Under the pieces are notes generated by a model. That model saw nothing but the letters and a program-made list of their open reading frames with translations, was not told the DNA's origin and did not search any database. Both the position numbers and the translations under genes were made by a program. From Psychrobacter sp. JCM 18902 (lineage in GTDB: Bacteria > Pseudomonadota > Gammaproteobacteria > Pseudomonadales > Moraxellaceae), in contig NZ_CAJHBK010000001.1 in assembly GCF_904846615.1 (NCBI RefSeq), forward strand, positions 2,108,001 to 2,172,000: a stretch of 64,000 bases of DNA, given 5' to 3'. Shown here in pieces: positions 54,054-63,490 of the stretch (positions are counted from its first letter, which is position 1; the number at the start of each line of letters is the position of its first letter).

Positions 54054-55763
54054 ATGCCTTCTATTGCCGCTCGTCTGATTCCTGCTTGGTTGCGTCGATA
54101 CCAGCTGTCTGCGTTGCCAACTGACGTTGTTGCTGGGTTGGTAGTTGGGGTGCTCGTCATTCCGCAAAGCTTAGGTTATGCGGTATTGGCAGGATTACCA
54201 CCCGTCTATGGACTCTACGCGGCCATCGTCCCCGTGTTGGTCTATGCATGGATAGGATCGAGTAATGTGCAAGCAGTAGGGCCTGTCGCTATTACAGCGA
54301 TTATGACAGCCAGCAGCCTGCACCCTTATGCTACAGAGGGTACTCAGCAGTATATATTGATGGCAAGTTTACTGTCATTGATGGTTGGTACGATGTTATG
54401 GCTAGCAGGGCGGCTCAAGCTTGGCTGGATTATGCAGTTTATCAGTCGCGGCGTTTCAGCAGGCTTTATCAGTGGTGCAGCCGTATTGATTTTTATCAGT
54501 CAGCTTAAATATCTGACCGCAATTCCGATTGCGGGAAATAACTTAATCGGTTATCTATCAAGCATGCAACTTTATGCACGCCAGCTACATCCGCTAACCT
54601 TAGTTATTGGCGTCATTGCTTTTGCACTGTTGGTGGCCAATCGCTACGGTAGCAAATGGCTATGGAAGTCTTGGTTATCAGTATCTTATGCCAAATGGGC
54701 TGAGCGACTATTTCCGCTTATTTTGCTCGGTATTGCGATTGTTTTGAGCATCAGCTTACACTGGACCACGAACGGCGTGGCCACGATTGGGAATATTCCA
54801 CAAGGCTTACCAACCTTTACTCTGCCCTATGTACCAGACTTCGATGAAGCGCTGAATTTATTACCTAGCGCAGGTTTGATGGCATTGATTATCTTTGTCT
54901 CTAGCAGCTCCGTCGCCAGCAACTATGCACGCCTGCGCGGTGAGACTTTTAACGCCAATAGCGAGCTGACTGGACTAGGACTTGCCAATATGGCGGGTGG
55001 CTTTTTTCAAGGCTTTACTGTCGCTGGTGGCTTTTCGCGCACCGCTATCAATGCCGACTCAGGGGCCAAAACACCAGTTGCAAGTTTAGTAACTGTGCTG
55101 GTCATGATTGCTGCTTTAATCGCTTTTGGCAAGGCACTCGCACCACTGCCCTACGCTTTATTGGGCGCAACCATCATGGCATCGATCATCGGTCTCATTG
55201 ATATGGCAACCTTGAAATCGGCATGGCAACGCGACCGTCTAGATGCGGCCAGCTTTTTGGCGGCATTCATCGGCGTATTGATATTTGGATTAAATACAGG
55301 CTTAGTAATTGGTTTGATGGTGTCGTTTGCTAGCCTCATTTGGCAATCGAGTAAACCGCACGTCGCTGTGGTTGGTCAGCTAGCTGGCACAGGGCATTTT
55401 CGCAATATAAACCGTCACGATGTAGTGACCTTTAGCAATTTATTAATGCTGCGTATCGATGAGAGCTTATTTTTTGGCAATAGTGAATCTGTCCATCGTA
55501 GGGTCATACAAGCCACTCAGCAATACCCAGAAGCGCATGAGGTCATACTTATTATGTCAGCGGTCAATCACATTGACCTGACCGGACAAGAGATGCTGAT
55601 TAGCCTCAATCAAGAACTGTTGAACCAAAATAAACATTTAAACTTTAGCTTTATTAAAGGGCCAGTAATGGACATTATCGAGCATACTCCGGTCATTACC
55701 ACCCTCTCAGGTCAAGTTTATTTAAGCACGATGGATGCGGTAAATGCGCTAAAAGATATCTAA
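54054..55763 (+). CDS. SulP-family anion transporter with STAS domain
   Basis: 569 residues. About 11-12 hydrophobic segments contain IPQSLGYAVLAGLPPVYGLY, VGPVAITAIM and GFFQGFTVAGGFSRTAIN, the SulP signatures; the last about 120 residues form a STAS domain (LLMLRIDESLFFGNSE, VNHIDLTGQEML). It likely carries sulfate or another anion; export or uptake of sulfite/sulfate would suit the neighbouring persulfide dioxygenase. There is no clear ribosome-binding site, and the leader consists mostly of repeat copy A. Confidence 0.93.
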   Translation: MPSIAARLIPAWLRRYQLSALPTDVVAGLVVGVLVIPQSLGYAVLAGLPPVYGLYAAIVPVLVYAWIGSSNVQAVGPVAITAIMTASSLHPYATEGTQQYILMASLLSLMVGTMLWLAGRLKLGWIMQFISRGVSAGFISGAAVLIFISQLKYLTAIPIAGNNLIGYLSSMQLYARQLHPLTLVIGVIAFALLVANRYGSKWLWKSWLSVSYAKWAERLFPLILLGIAIVLSISLHWTTNGVATIGNIPQGLPTFTLPYVPDFDEALNLLPSAGLMALIIFVSSSSVASNYARLRGETFNANSELTGLGLANMAGGFFQGFTVAGGFSRTAINADSGAKTPVASLVTVLVMIAALIAFGKALAPLPYALLGATIMASIIGLIDMATLKSAWQRDRLDAASFLAAFIGVLIFGLNTGLVIGLMVSFASLIWQSSKPHVAVVGQLAGTGHFRNINRHDVVTFSNLLMLRIDESLFFGNSESVHRRVIQATQQYPEAHEVILIMSAVNHIDLTGQEMLISLNQELLNQNKHLNFSFIKGPVMDIIEHTPVITTLSGQVYLSTMDAVNALKDI

Positions 55764-55980
55764 TCGGTCTGTGAGACATATGTTGCTCAATCAAGCATAC
55801 TTATTATTATGCTGTGACAAAATATAGATATGATAAAAGCTGTGTTATGCTAAATTGGTATAAGCCCTTAAAAAATACAGCCTTTAGAAGAGATACCTAA
55901 AGTACAGCCTTTATACAATGGCTCTTAGCTACAATACTATACCTCCAAACGTCTTTTAATATACGCGACCGAAGCTACTT

Positions 55981-56307
55981 ATGACCGATAATTTAACCAT
56001 TTATAAGCAAATTTATCCAAGCCAATGCACCAAGATTGCTGAACTTGGCTATCGCTCCGTGCTTAATATTCGTCCTGATGCCGAGACAGAAACGCAGCCC
56101 AATAGCGACGACTTTACCAGTGCGACGGCAAAAGCCAACCTTACTTATCATCATTTACCCTTTGATGATGAGCGCTTGAGCATGGCGACTGTCGAGCAGT
56201 TTGCGGCGTTTTATCGCTCGATGCCTAAACCGATATTGATGTTTTGCGGGACAGGTGCACGTGCTAAATTGTTGTATCAAAGCGCATTGATGCAAGGTTT
56301 GTTGTAA
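55981..56307 (+). CDS. DUF442/TIGR01244-family sulfurtransferase-like protein, diverged copy
   Basis: 108 residues. YPSQCTKIAELGYRSVLNIR and FAAFYRSMPKPILMFCG follow the DUF442 pattern (the N-terminal domain of Blh). The active loop is CGTGARA; the downstream paralogue has CRTGNRS, so the residue after the Arg is Ala rather than Ser. It probably derives from the same ancestor as its neighbour 81 bases downstream. The loop differs enough that activity is uncertain. Confidence 0.85.
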   Translation: MTDNLTIYKQIYPSQCTKIAELGYRSVLNIRPDAETETQPNSDDFTSATAKANLTYHHLPFDDERLSMATVEQFAAFYRSMPKPILMFCGTGARAKLLYQSALMQGLL

Positions 56308-56388
56308 AAAACCGCTATACCCTATTGAAATATTTTAATCCAAGCGCAAAAGTTTCGTTTTTACGCTAAAAAATAAAAAGGAGCTCTT

Positions 56389-56721
56389 ATGAGCCATCAA
56401 ATTAGTATTACCGGACAAATCACCCCTGATCAAGTACCTATGATTGCTGAAAATGGTTTTAAAACCATTATTAACAACCGTCCAGATGGTGAAGAGCCGA
56501 ACCAACCGACCAGCGCTGAGATTGAAGCTGCTGCTAAAAAAGCAGGTCTTGCTTATAAAGAAGTGTCTTTCGCTGGTAGTGAGCTTAATCAAAACCATGT
56601 CGAAGAATTTGCTGATTTCTTTAATCAAGCTGAACAGCCAATGCTGATCTTTTGCCGTACTGGCAACCGCTCAACAGGTATCTACGAAGCAGCCAAGCGT
56701 ATGGATTTATTAGACGATTGA
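56389..56721 (+). CDS. DUF442/TIGR01244-family sulfurtransferase-like protein
   Basis: 110 residues. ISITGQITPDQVPMIAENGF, IINNRPDGEEPNQP and the active-site loop FCRTGNRST are typical of the family; the Cys-x4-Arg-Ser loop is rhodanese-like. In Blh this domain is fused to a persulfide dioxygenase; here it is a separate gene 3 kb from that enzyme. AGGAG precedes the ATG, and a perfect terminator follows. Confidence 0.9.
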   Translation: MSHQISITGQITPDQVPMIAENGFKTIINNRPDGEEPNQPTSAEIEAAAKKAGLAYKEVSFAGSELNQNHVEEFADFFNQAEQPMLIFCRTGNRSTGIYEAAKRMDLLDD

Positions 56722-56750
56722 TAGTGATTTAAATATAATCGCTACTGTTG

Positions 56751-56788
56751 AAAAAACGCCCGTCCAAATTTTGGATGGGCGTTTTTTA
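56751..56788 (+). terminator. Terminator after the DUF442 pair
   Basis: AAAAAACGCCCGTCCA pairs with TGGATGGGCGTTTTTT with one G-T pair. Confidence 0.92.
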
Positions 56789-56873
56789 TTGGAATTACTG
56801 AACTATAGACTGGTTAATTTTTAATATTGAGCACATAATAAAGTACTACTTATACAGCTCAATAGGACTTTTT

Positions 56874-57614
56874 ATGCAAAAACCGCTACTCATCATCGGC
56901 AATAAAAACTATTCGTCATGGTCATTACGAGCTTGGCTATTACTCAAAGCTTTTAATATTGATTTTGATGAGCAACTGATTGAGCTGTTTCATCCATCCG
57001 CAACAGCCATTCTCGATGAGCATGCGCCAACAGGCAAAGTGCCAGTTTTAGTCTATGGTCAAGATGATGAAAAAGTCACGGTCTGGGATACTTTAGCGCT
57101 TGCCATTCATGCCAATGACTATCTGACAGAATTAGATCTTTGGACAGGATTGAAGAAGTCTGACGCTGAGACCAATACCAGCAACAGAATAAATAGCGCT
57201 TATTGCCAAAGCATCATCGCTGAGATGCACTCAGGGTTCATGGGCATTCGTAGTGAGATGCCGATGAACATTCGAGCGACGGCGAAGATACAACCCAGCA
57301 ATGCCTGCTTAAATGATATCGCGCGTATAGAAACAATATTCGAAGATTGCCTGAAAGAGCGCTCAAAAGACGGCTACTTGTTTGGTTCATTTACGGCTGC
57401 TGATGCTTTTTTCGCACCAGTTATTCTACGTTTGCAAACGTATGCCGATGCCTCTGGCATAGTATTGAAATCAACGACCAAACAGTATTGTGAGACGATG
57501 TTAAACGATCCTCATCTACAGGCTTGGCGAGAGGCAGCACTTGAAGAAACTCGCGTAATTAAAGAAGATGAAGCAGGTGAGATACTTTCGGTGGTTGGGG
57601 TGTTGGCTGAATAG
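56874..57614 (+). CDS. Glutathione S-transferase-family protein
   Basis: 246 residues. The N-terminal thioredoxin-like domain starts LLIIGNKNYSSWSLRAW, where Ser in the SSWS turn is the likely catalytic residue, and has GKVPVLV with the cis-proline and WDTLALA for glutathione binding. The helical C-terminal domain has FTAADAFFAPVILR. The substrate is unknown; it may conjugate or reduce persulfides or electrophiles. AGGA precedes the ATG. Confidence 0.92.
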   Translation: MQKPLLIIGNKNYSSWSLRAWLLLKAFNIDFDEQLIELFHPSATAILDEHAPTGKVPVLVYGQDDEKVTVWDTLALAIHANDYLTELDLWTGLKKSDAETNTSNRINSAYCQSIIAEMHSGFMGIRSEMPMNIRATAKIQPSNACLNDIARIETIFEDCLKERSKDGYLFGSFTAADAFFAPVILRLQTYADASGIVLKSTTKQYCETMLNDPHLQAWREAALEETRVIKEDEAGEILSVVGVLAE

Positions 57615-57636
57615 TACTTAATTCATATTTATAAGC

Positions 57637-57668
57637 AAAAAAACCCGACGCCTTAGCATCGGGTTTTT
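57637..57668. terminator. Bidirectional terminator between GST and ahpF
   Basis: AAAAACCCGA pairs with TCGGGTTTTT around a 10-base loop. Confidence 0.88.
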
Positions 57669-57698
57669 ATCTAAACTTGTAGAAAATTCATTTAAAGC

Positions 57699-59276
57699 TT
57701 ACTGCATAACCAAGTACTCGAACGCTGATAATGCCGCTTTACTACCCTCACCCATCGCAATATTAATCTGCTTAAATGGCACAGTGGTCACGTCACCACA
57801 AGCAAAGATACCTTTGCGATCAGTACGGCAGCGCTCATCAATCTCAATCTCGCCAAAACGGTTCAAATCAACAAAGCCTTTAACAAACGCAGAGTTCGGT
57901 ACTAGACCAATCTGTACAAACACCCCTGCCAAGTCACGCTCATGAGTATCACCTGTGCTGCGCTCTTGATAAACGATCGAAGTCACTTTACCATCAGTCG
58001 CTTTAATTTCTTGCGTCGCTGCGCCAGTGATAAATTCGATATTATCTTTCTCTTTGGCTTTGTTAATCAATACCTGATCCGCTTTTAAATCATCCGCGAA
58101 CTCAAGCACGGTCACATGCTTCACGATACCAGCAAGATCTAATGCCGCTTCGATACCGGAGTTACCACCACCGACGACAGCAATGTCTTTACCCTTAAAG
58201 AATGGGCCATCACAGTGCGCACAGAAAGCCACGCCTTTACCGATGTTTTCTTCTTCACCCGGAACACCAAGCTTACGCCACTGAGCACCCGTCGCTAAGA
58301 TAATACTGCGTGTCTCAAACGTCTCACCCGTGTTTAGATGAATGCGATAGTTTTCATCTTCTGTCTCACTGATTTCTTTGACGCTGACGTGCTCTTTTAA
58401 AGTAATATCGTATTCGCGTAAATGCTTTTCAAAGTTCGCTGATAGCTCAGTACCCGTGGTTAAAGGCACAGAAATCAAGTTTTCGATATCCTGCGTGTCT
58501 TTCACCTGTCCGCCGATACGATCAGCAACCATCGTCACTTTTAAGCCTTTACGAGCGGTATAAATCGCAGCGGCAACACCAGCTGGACCTGCACCAATAA
58601 TCGTCACATCTTGCTGCTCTAACTGCTCAGCATCGTCATCAGCTTCTGCTAACAAGTCAGGAAACTGCTCTTGCAACTTTCCAATCAATTTGGCCATGTC
58701 GATGAGACCATTGGCAAACGGTTTACCATTTAAGAATACCGCTGGTACACCTTGGATGTTATTAGCATCAACCTGCTCTTGGAATAGAGCACCATCAATC
58801 ATCTCGTTGCTAATACCATCGTTCAATAGTGCAAACTGGTTGAGCGCTTGTACCACTTCTGGGCAACTGTGGCAAGATAGCGATACGTAAGTTTGAAACT
58901 GTAGTGGCTTATTAAAACGCTTAATCAGCTTTTGAATACTTTCATCCAATTTTAGCGTATGACCACCGGCTTGCAAAATAGCCAGAATCAGCGAGGTAAA
59001 TTCATGACCACCGGGGATACCACTAAAAACAATACCCGTATCAGTCAATGCACCATCGACATGACTGACCACTTTAAAGCTAATTGGACTTGGTAAGCTG
59101 TCATCAGTTGCTGTTGCATCAAAATTGATTTTATCTGTGGTGCCAGCGATTTTAGTCAAAAAATCAATCAACTCAGCACGCTTACTATGTTCGCCACTAC
59201 CCAATACGAAGGTAATTGGACGAGTCATTTTTTCACTATAACTTTTGATGGCATCTAATAAACTTTTATCTATCAT
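57699..59276 (-). CDS. ahpF: Alkyl hydroperoxide reductase subunit F
   Basis: Flavoprotein that passes electrons from NADH to AhpC. The N-terminal double-thioredoxin domain carries [10 protein letters not shown]; the FAD-binding [19 protein letters not shown], the redox-active CAHCDGP and the NADH turn [15 protein letters not shown] follow. The C-terminus has [12 protein letters not shown]. Length 525. GAGGA lies seven bases before the ATG. It is transcribed away from the DUF465 gene; ahpC is separate, 0.9 kb upstream. Confidence 0.97.
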   Translation of the reverse strand: MIDKSLLDAIKSYSEKMTRPITFVLGSGEHSKRAELIDFLTKIAGTTDKINFDATATDDSLPSPISFKVVSHVDGALTDTGIVFSGIPGGHEFTSLILAILQAGGHTLKLDESIQKLIKRFNKPLQFQTYVSLSCHSCPEVVQALNQFALLNDGISNEMIDGALFQEQVDANNIQGVPAVFLNGKPFANGLIDMAKLIGKLQEQFPDLLAEADDDAEQLEQQDVTIIGAGPAGVAAAIYTARKGLKVTMVADRIGGQVKDTQDIENLISVPLTTGTELSANFEKHLREYDITLKEHVSVKEISETEDENYRIHLNTGETFETRSIILATGAQWRKLGVPGEEENIGKGVAFCAHCDGPFFKGKDIAVVGGGNSGIEAALDLAGIVKHVTVLEFADDLKADQVLINKAKEKDNIEFITGAATQEIKATDGKVTSIVYQERSTGDTHERDLAGVFVQIGLVPNSAFVKGFVDLNRFGEIEIDERCRTDRKGIFACGDVTTVPFKQINIAMGEGSKAALSAFEYLVMQ

Positions 59277-59778
59277 GTTTGTTCCTCATCATTACTGGAT
59301 ATGTAACGGCAACTGTCATGTTGCTCGTTCAAATATAGACTATTTGGTATTAATAATTTTATGTAAAATCTTATAGGCCATAAGTTTATGCCCTTTGATG
59401 TCTCTATTATCATAGGTTCTGAGGGTTTCGGCAAGCTGAGAAACTCAAACCTTATGTTTTATAAAACCAATCATTAATTATAATTCATAATTAAATATTA
59501 ATCTATATGTGGATTATTCTCATGGTAACAATGCTGTTTTTTCGCTACAATCAAATGAGGCTAATAGGAAAAACTCTTATTTCCCTCGTTGCAGATTGTC
59601 TTTTATGCAAGTTTATCAAAGAAGCTTTCTGCTACTATTAGGTCTTATCCATATTGAGCTAAATAGTGTTTTGGCTTAATAAAATCAAGTCTCAGAATCA
59701 TAGCAATTCATCAAAAAAATCTTACGACCATGCGCGGATGCTTACTGCAAACTTGCGCTTCATAACAAGGATGACAAC
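59277..59778. other. Spacer upstream of ahpF (502 bp)
   Basis: AT-rich, no gene seen. It should hold the ahpF promoter and probably an OxyR site, but I could not match the four spaced ATAG/CTAT tetramers convincingly. Confidence 0.45.
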
Positions 59779-60027
59779 ATGAGAAAGACTGATACATGGC
59801 AAGATAACAAAGACATTATTGCTGAGCTTAAGCTAAAAGACAGTCATTTTGCGACGATCTTTGATGAGCATACCCAGCTAGATCAGCAGATTAATCAGTT
59901 GGATAAAAACTTGGTGACACACACCAGTCGCGATGAAGAAATTGAACTGATGAAACGACGAAAACTGCATTTAAAAGATGAGATTTATAAGATAATTGAT
60001 AAAAATAAACTACAATCTCATGCTTAG
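59779..60027 (+). CDS. YdcH/DUF465-family small coiled-coil protein
   Basis: 82 residues, highly charged and helical. HFATIFDEHTQLDQQI and MKRRKLHLKDEIYKI are the DUF465 pattern. Function unknown. AAGGA precedes the ATG. It sits between ahpF and ahpC with a terminator after it. Confidence 0.9.
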   Translation: MRKTDTWQDNKDIIAELKLKDSHFATIFDEHTQLDQQINQLDKNLVTHTSRDEEIELMKRRKLHLKDEIYKIIDKNKLQSHA

Positions 60028-60083
60028 CGCTTCACTTATTATCACGATGCATAAATAAAAACATTTATTGATAAATGACATAA

Positions 60084-60117
60084 AAAGACCCCATCAACTT
60101 ATGCTGATGGGGTCTTC
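60084..60117. terminator. Terminator between the DUF465 gene and ahpC
   Basis: AAGACCCCATCA pairs with TGATGGGGTCTT; 12-bp perfect stem with a short T-rich tail. Confidence 0.85.
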
Positions 60118-60200
60118 ATTTATAATGCTCATTTAACTCAAAGTAGGATATACAGCACTACAAATATCTAAAGTATTGAGCCAGTTCGTTAAATCAAGAG

Positions 60201-60767
60201 TTAGATTTTACCAACAAGATCAAGACTTGGTTTTAGCGTTTCTTGACCAGCTTCCCAAGCTGCTGGGCAAACTTCGCCATCGTTTTCACGAACATATTGG
60301 GCTGCTTTTACTTTACGTAGCATGTCTTTTGCACTACGGCCAATACCACCAGCATGAATCTCAGCAACTTGAATCAAGCCGTCTGGATCAACTAGGAATG
60401 TACCGCGTTCAGCCAAACCTGCTTCTTCGATCATGACGTTAAAGCCACGAGTGATACGGCCAGTAGGATCGCCGATCATTGGGTATTGTACTTTACCGAT
60501 CGCTTCTGAAGAATCATGCCATGCTTTATGCGTGAAATGAGTATCCGTAGATACTGAGTATACTTCTACGCCCAAACCTTTAAGTTCGTCGTAATGAGCC
60601 GCCATGTCTTCAAGTTCAGTTGGGCAAACAAAGGTAAAGTCAGCTGGGTAGAATAAAAAGATTGCCCAGTTGCCTTTTACATCTTCTGAAGTGATGGTTT
60701 TGAATTCGCCATTAACGTACGCATCAGCTGAAAATTCTGGGATTTCTTGATTGATAATAGACGCCAT
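60201..60767 (-). CDS. ahpC: Alkyl hydroperoxide reductase subunit C (peroxiredoxin)
   Basis: 188 residues. The peroxidatic motif is [18 protein letters not shown] and the resolving Cys lies in [19 protein letters not shown] is typical of AhpC. It reduces hydrogen peroxide and organic hydroperoxides, with AhpF as reductant. AAAGGAG precedes the ATG. It is divergent from oxyR, and OxyR control is likely from this arrangement. Confidence 0.97.
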   Translation of the reverse strand: MASIINQEIPEFSADAYVNGEFKTITSEDVKGNWAIFLFYPADFTFVCPTELEDMAAHYDELKGLGVEVYSVSTDTHFTHKAWHDSSEAIGKVQYPMIGDPTGRITRGFNVMIEEAGLAERGTFLVDPDGLIQVAEIHAGGIGRSAKDMLRKVKAAQYVRENDGEVCPAAWEAGQETLKPSLDLVGKI

Positions 60768-61115
60768 GATTGGCTCCTTTATAGTTGATTGATAGTTAAG
60801 TTGATTAAAATTTCTTGGTATGATTGTTTCTATTAAGCCTTTACTGCTTTGGGCTACCTGACAAACTATACGCGAATTCTATCGTTAATCCAGTTAAAAG
60901 TTTTTAATGTGATGTTTTGTTTTATTAAACTTGTTAAACTATTCTCTCTACTTTTTATCATCAGTGCATTATGCGTAAGCCACTATAGAGCATGCGTCAG
61001 TCACTATACAGCCGTTAGGTTACGTTAAGATGACATCGAGTTTGGATATCGAATTGGTACACCAAATGAATCAGCATAATATATCACGTTAAAAACCCAT
61101 TAATAGAGAGGTTTT
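60768..61115. other. ahpC-oxyR divergent regulatory region (348 bp)
   Basis: Contains a 21-bp direct repeat (60971-61012) and, near ahpC, ATAG tetramers at about 11-base spacing (from 60781). An OxyR operator is expected but a full consensus was not found. Confidence 0.55.
60971..61012. repeat. Tandem 21-bp direct repeat upstream of oxyR
   Basis: The second unit (60992-61012) differs from ATGCGTAAGCCACTATAGAG+C (60971-60991) at three of 21 positions. Two helical turns per unit would place the sites on one face of the DNA. Confidence 0.85.
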
Positions 61116-62024
61116 ATGATTACTTTACGTCAACTTGAGTTTGCTTTAGCAGTGGCCAAGCACCGTCACTTCAAACGTGCAGCAGAAGACTGTAATATCT
61201 CACAATCGGCACTGAGTTTGGGGATTGCCGAGTTAGAAAAGCAACTGGATACGCAGATTTTTGAGCGTAATAATAAGCAAGTATTGATTACCCCTATCGG
61301 TGAAGACATTTTAACACGGGCGCAGCGAGTTTTCTCTGAAGTCAATGATTTGACCACACGCGCCCATAGCCATCAATCGCCGCTGGCGTATCCGATGACT
61401 GTCGGTATCATTCCAACGATTGCGCCTTATCTACTGCCAAAAGTCTTACCTGCCCTGCGTGCTCAATATCCTGAGTTTCGTATGACCATCGTTGAGCAAC
61501 AAACGGAGCGTTTGCTAGAGCAAGTGCGTTACGGTCATATTGATACGGCTATTATTGCGCTGCCTTATGCGGTCGATGGTTTGCACAGCTTTGAGTTTTG
61601 GAGCGAGGATTTCTTTGCCGTATTCCCAAAAGATGATGTGCATGCCAAGCTTAAGACCATCAACGCGGATGAGCTGGCTACCGCCAATCTTATGCTGCTC
61701 GGCGAAGGGCATTGCTTGACCGATCAAACCCTGTCTGTCTGTCATTTTGACCGTGCACAGATGAAATCAAGCTTTTCAGATGCCAGTCTAAACACCCTTA
61801 TACAGATGGCACTTGCCAATATGGGGACGACATTGGTGCCAGAAATGGCATTGGATCAGCTGCATCTGCAGAACCAAAATGCCGTCGCGATACCACTCGC
61901 TGAGCAAGGACCGCATCGTCATATTGCCTTTGTCACCCGTTTGAACTACGCACGCGTCGATGATGTCAATTTATTGGGTAAAGTGTTTAAGCAAGCCTTT
62001 GAAAATGCTGCTAATAAAGGATAA
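61116..62024 (+). CDS. oxyR: Peroxide-sensing LysR-type regulator OxyR
   Basis: 302 residues. The winged HTH is LEFALAVAKHRHFKRAAEDC with SQSALSLGIAELEKQL. The redox-active pair lies in GHCLTDQTLSVC, eight residues apart exactly as in E. coli OxyR. It activates peroxide-defence genes, here probably ahpC and ahpF. GAGAGG precedes the ATG. The HD-family gene starts 46 bases after its stop. Confidence 0.95.
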   Translation: MITLRQLEFALAVAKHRHFKRAAEDCNISQSALSLGIAELEKQLDTQIFERNNKQVLITPIGEDILTRAQRVFSEVNDLTTRAHSHQSPLAYPMTVGIIPTIAPYLLPKVLPALRAQYPEFRMTIVEQQTERLLEQVRYGHIDTAIIALPYAVDGLHSFEFWSEDFFAVFPKDDVHAKLKTINADELATANLMLLGEGHCLTDQTLSVCHFDRAQMKSSFSDASLNTLIQMALANMGTTLVPEMALDQLHLQNQNAVAIPLAEQGPHRHIAFVTRLNYARVDDVNLLGKVFKQAFENAANKG

Positions 62025-62069
62025 TGTGTTGGTTGTAAATTGCCAGCAGTTATCAAACGAAGGTTAATG

Positions 62070-62753
62070 ATGGACGATTTGTCGCAACTAAATACTGAGC
62101 TTGGTACGATTTTTACGCAGCATTTATCCGCTATGAGTAGCCATATCACGCTAGAGCAAGTGAGCATACTTTGGCAGGATATCGCCATGCGTTATAACGA
62201 GCCGCAGCGTGCTTATCATACCTTGCAGCATATTCAGCAATTATTTGGACAGTTCGATCAGGTTAAGGCTAATTTGCATGAGCCGCATATCATTGCGTTA
62301 GCACTGTTGTATCATGATGTGATATATGAACCGACGCGCTCAGATAACGAGCTTAAAAGTGCAGAATATGCAGTAGAGTCATTAATTGGTTATTTAAATG
62401 CGGAGCAATGCCAACATATCTATGCGCTGATTATGATGACGGCTAGTCATCAAATTGACAAATGGTCAAACGAAACTAAAGAGAGAGAAAAATACAGCGA
62501 TGCCGCTTATTTACTAGATATGGACTTAAGTATTTTAGGGTCATCTTGGTCGGAGTATGAACACTATGCTCACGCTGTACGCCAAGAGTATGCGCATGTC
62601 TCAGATGACGATTATCGCGTCGGACGCATGGCAGTGTTAAAAGAATTACTGGCGCATCCAACGCTTTATCTGACAGATTATTACTATGAACGGTTAGAAA
62701 AACAGGCTAGAAAAAATATTGAGCACGAAATTACGCTTTTACACGCATCTTAA
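62070..62753 (+). CDS. HD-superfamily predicted metal-dependent phosphohydrolase
   Basis: 227 residues, all-helical. YHTLQHIQQL and LALLYHDVIYEP contribute the His and His-Asp ligands of an HD-type site, and SDNELKSAEYAVE follows. The family is annotated as predicted metal-dependent HD phosphohydrolase; substrate unknown. The ATG at 62070 is best placed after AAGG (62067 is also possible); the frame is open to a TTG further up. Its end overlaps the convergent methyltransferase gene by 23 bases. Confidence 0.88.
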   Translation: MDDLSQLNTELGTIFTQHLSAMSSHITLEQVSILWQDIAMRYNEPQRAYHTLQHIQQLFGQFDQVKANLHEPHIIALALLYHDVIYEPTRSDNELKSAEYAVESLIGYLNAEQCQHIYALIMMTASHQIDKWSNETKEREKYSDAAYLLDMDLSILGSSWSEYEHYAHAVRQEYAHVSDDDYRVGRMAVLKELLAHPTLYLTDYYYERLEKQARKNIEHEITLLHAS

Positions 62754-63336
62754 TAAACAGCTCACTGCCCTGCCGTGCAGGATGTGAATTATAGCTTGGC
62801 TCCATGACTTCAATATCAAAATGTTGCTCAAAACGCTGCTGATATTCAGCTTTTGTGCCGCCAAACGGTGGTTCTTCCCGTCCAAAGTCTTTATCAAAGA
62901 GCAAACCAATCAGCTTACCATTCGGTTTTAGTAACGCTGCCATCTGCTGCACATACTCGTCACGGCGTGATGGATTTATCGCACAAAAAAACGTCTGCTC
63001 AAGCACCCAATCAAACTGATACTGCTCAGGCGATAACTCAAAAAAGTCGGCACAGATTAAATGCTCAACTGGAAAGTCAGGATAACGCTCAGCAAACGCT
63101 GCAATCGGCGCTGGGGCAAAATCAACCAAGGTGACATTGGTAAATCCTTGCTCATGTAAATAACCTACTTCGTAAGCATTGCCCGCACCCGGCACCAGAA
63201 TCGCTTGCTCTTTGGCAGATTCGGGCAGTTGGTCAATATAGGCTTTGAGCGGTGGCGATACCTGTCCCATATCCCAGCCGATACTGTCTTGCTCATAACG
63301 CTGCTGCCAAAATTCCGCTTGATTGACGTTTTCCAT
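62731..63336 (-). CDS. TPMT-family S-adenosylmethionine methyltransferase
   Basis: 201 residues. FWQQRYEQDSIGWDMG at the N-terminus and the cofactor turn VPGAGNAYEVGYL are features of the thiopurine S-methyltransferase/thiol methyltransferase family; EQTFFCAINPSRR and LLFDKDF follow the fold. It may methylate thiols, selenium or tellurium compounds; the substrate cannot be read from the sequence. AGGGATG precedes the ATG. Confidence 0.9.
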   Translation of the reverse strand: MENVNQAEFWQQRYEQDSIGWDMGQVSPPLKAYIDQLPESAKEQAILVPGAGNAYEVGYLHEQGFTNVTLVDFAPAPIAAFAERYPDFPVEHLICADFFELSPEQYQFDWVLEQTFFCAINPSRRDEYVQQMAALLKPNGKLIGLLFDKDFGREEPPFGGTKAEYQQRFEQHFDIEVMEPSYNSHPARQGSELFIKMRVKA

Positions 63337-63490
63337 ATGACATCCCTGTAGACAAACTTATTATTTAAACGACACGATTTATATCGTTATTTCTTATCAT
63401 ATCAGGCTTATTAGAGCGTGTCTCATTTTAAAGATGGTGATGAAAATGAGGACATGCCTTACGATTATGCATATTATTTAGATAAATCGT

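Noticed and set aside
60781..60900. Classical OxyR box near ahpC
   Set aside because: ATAG tetramers at 11-base steps are present, but only two of four elements fit and they lie too close to the start codon to claim.
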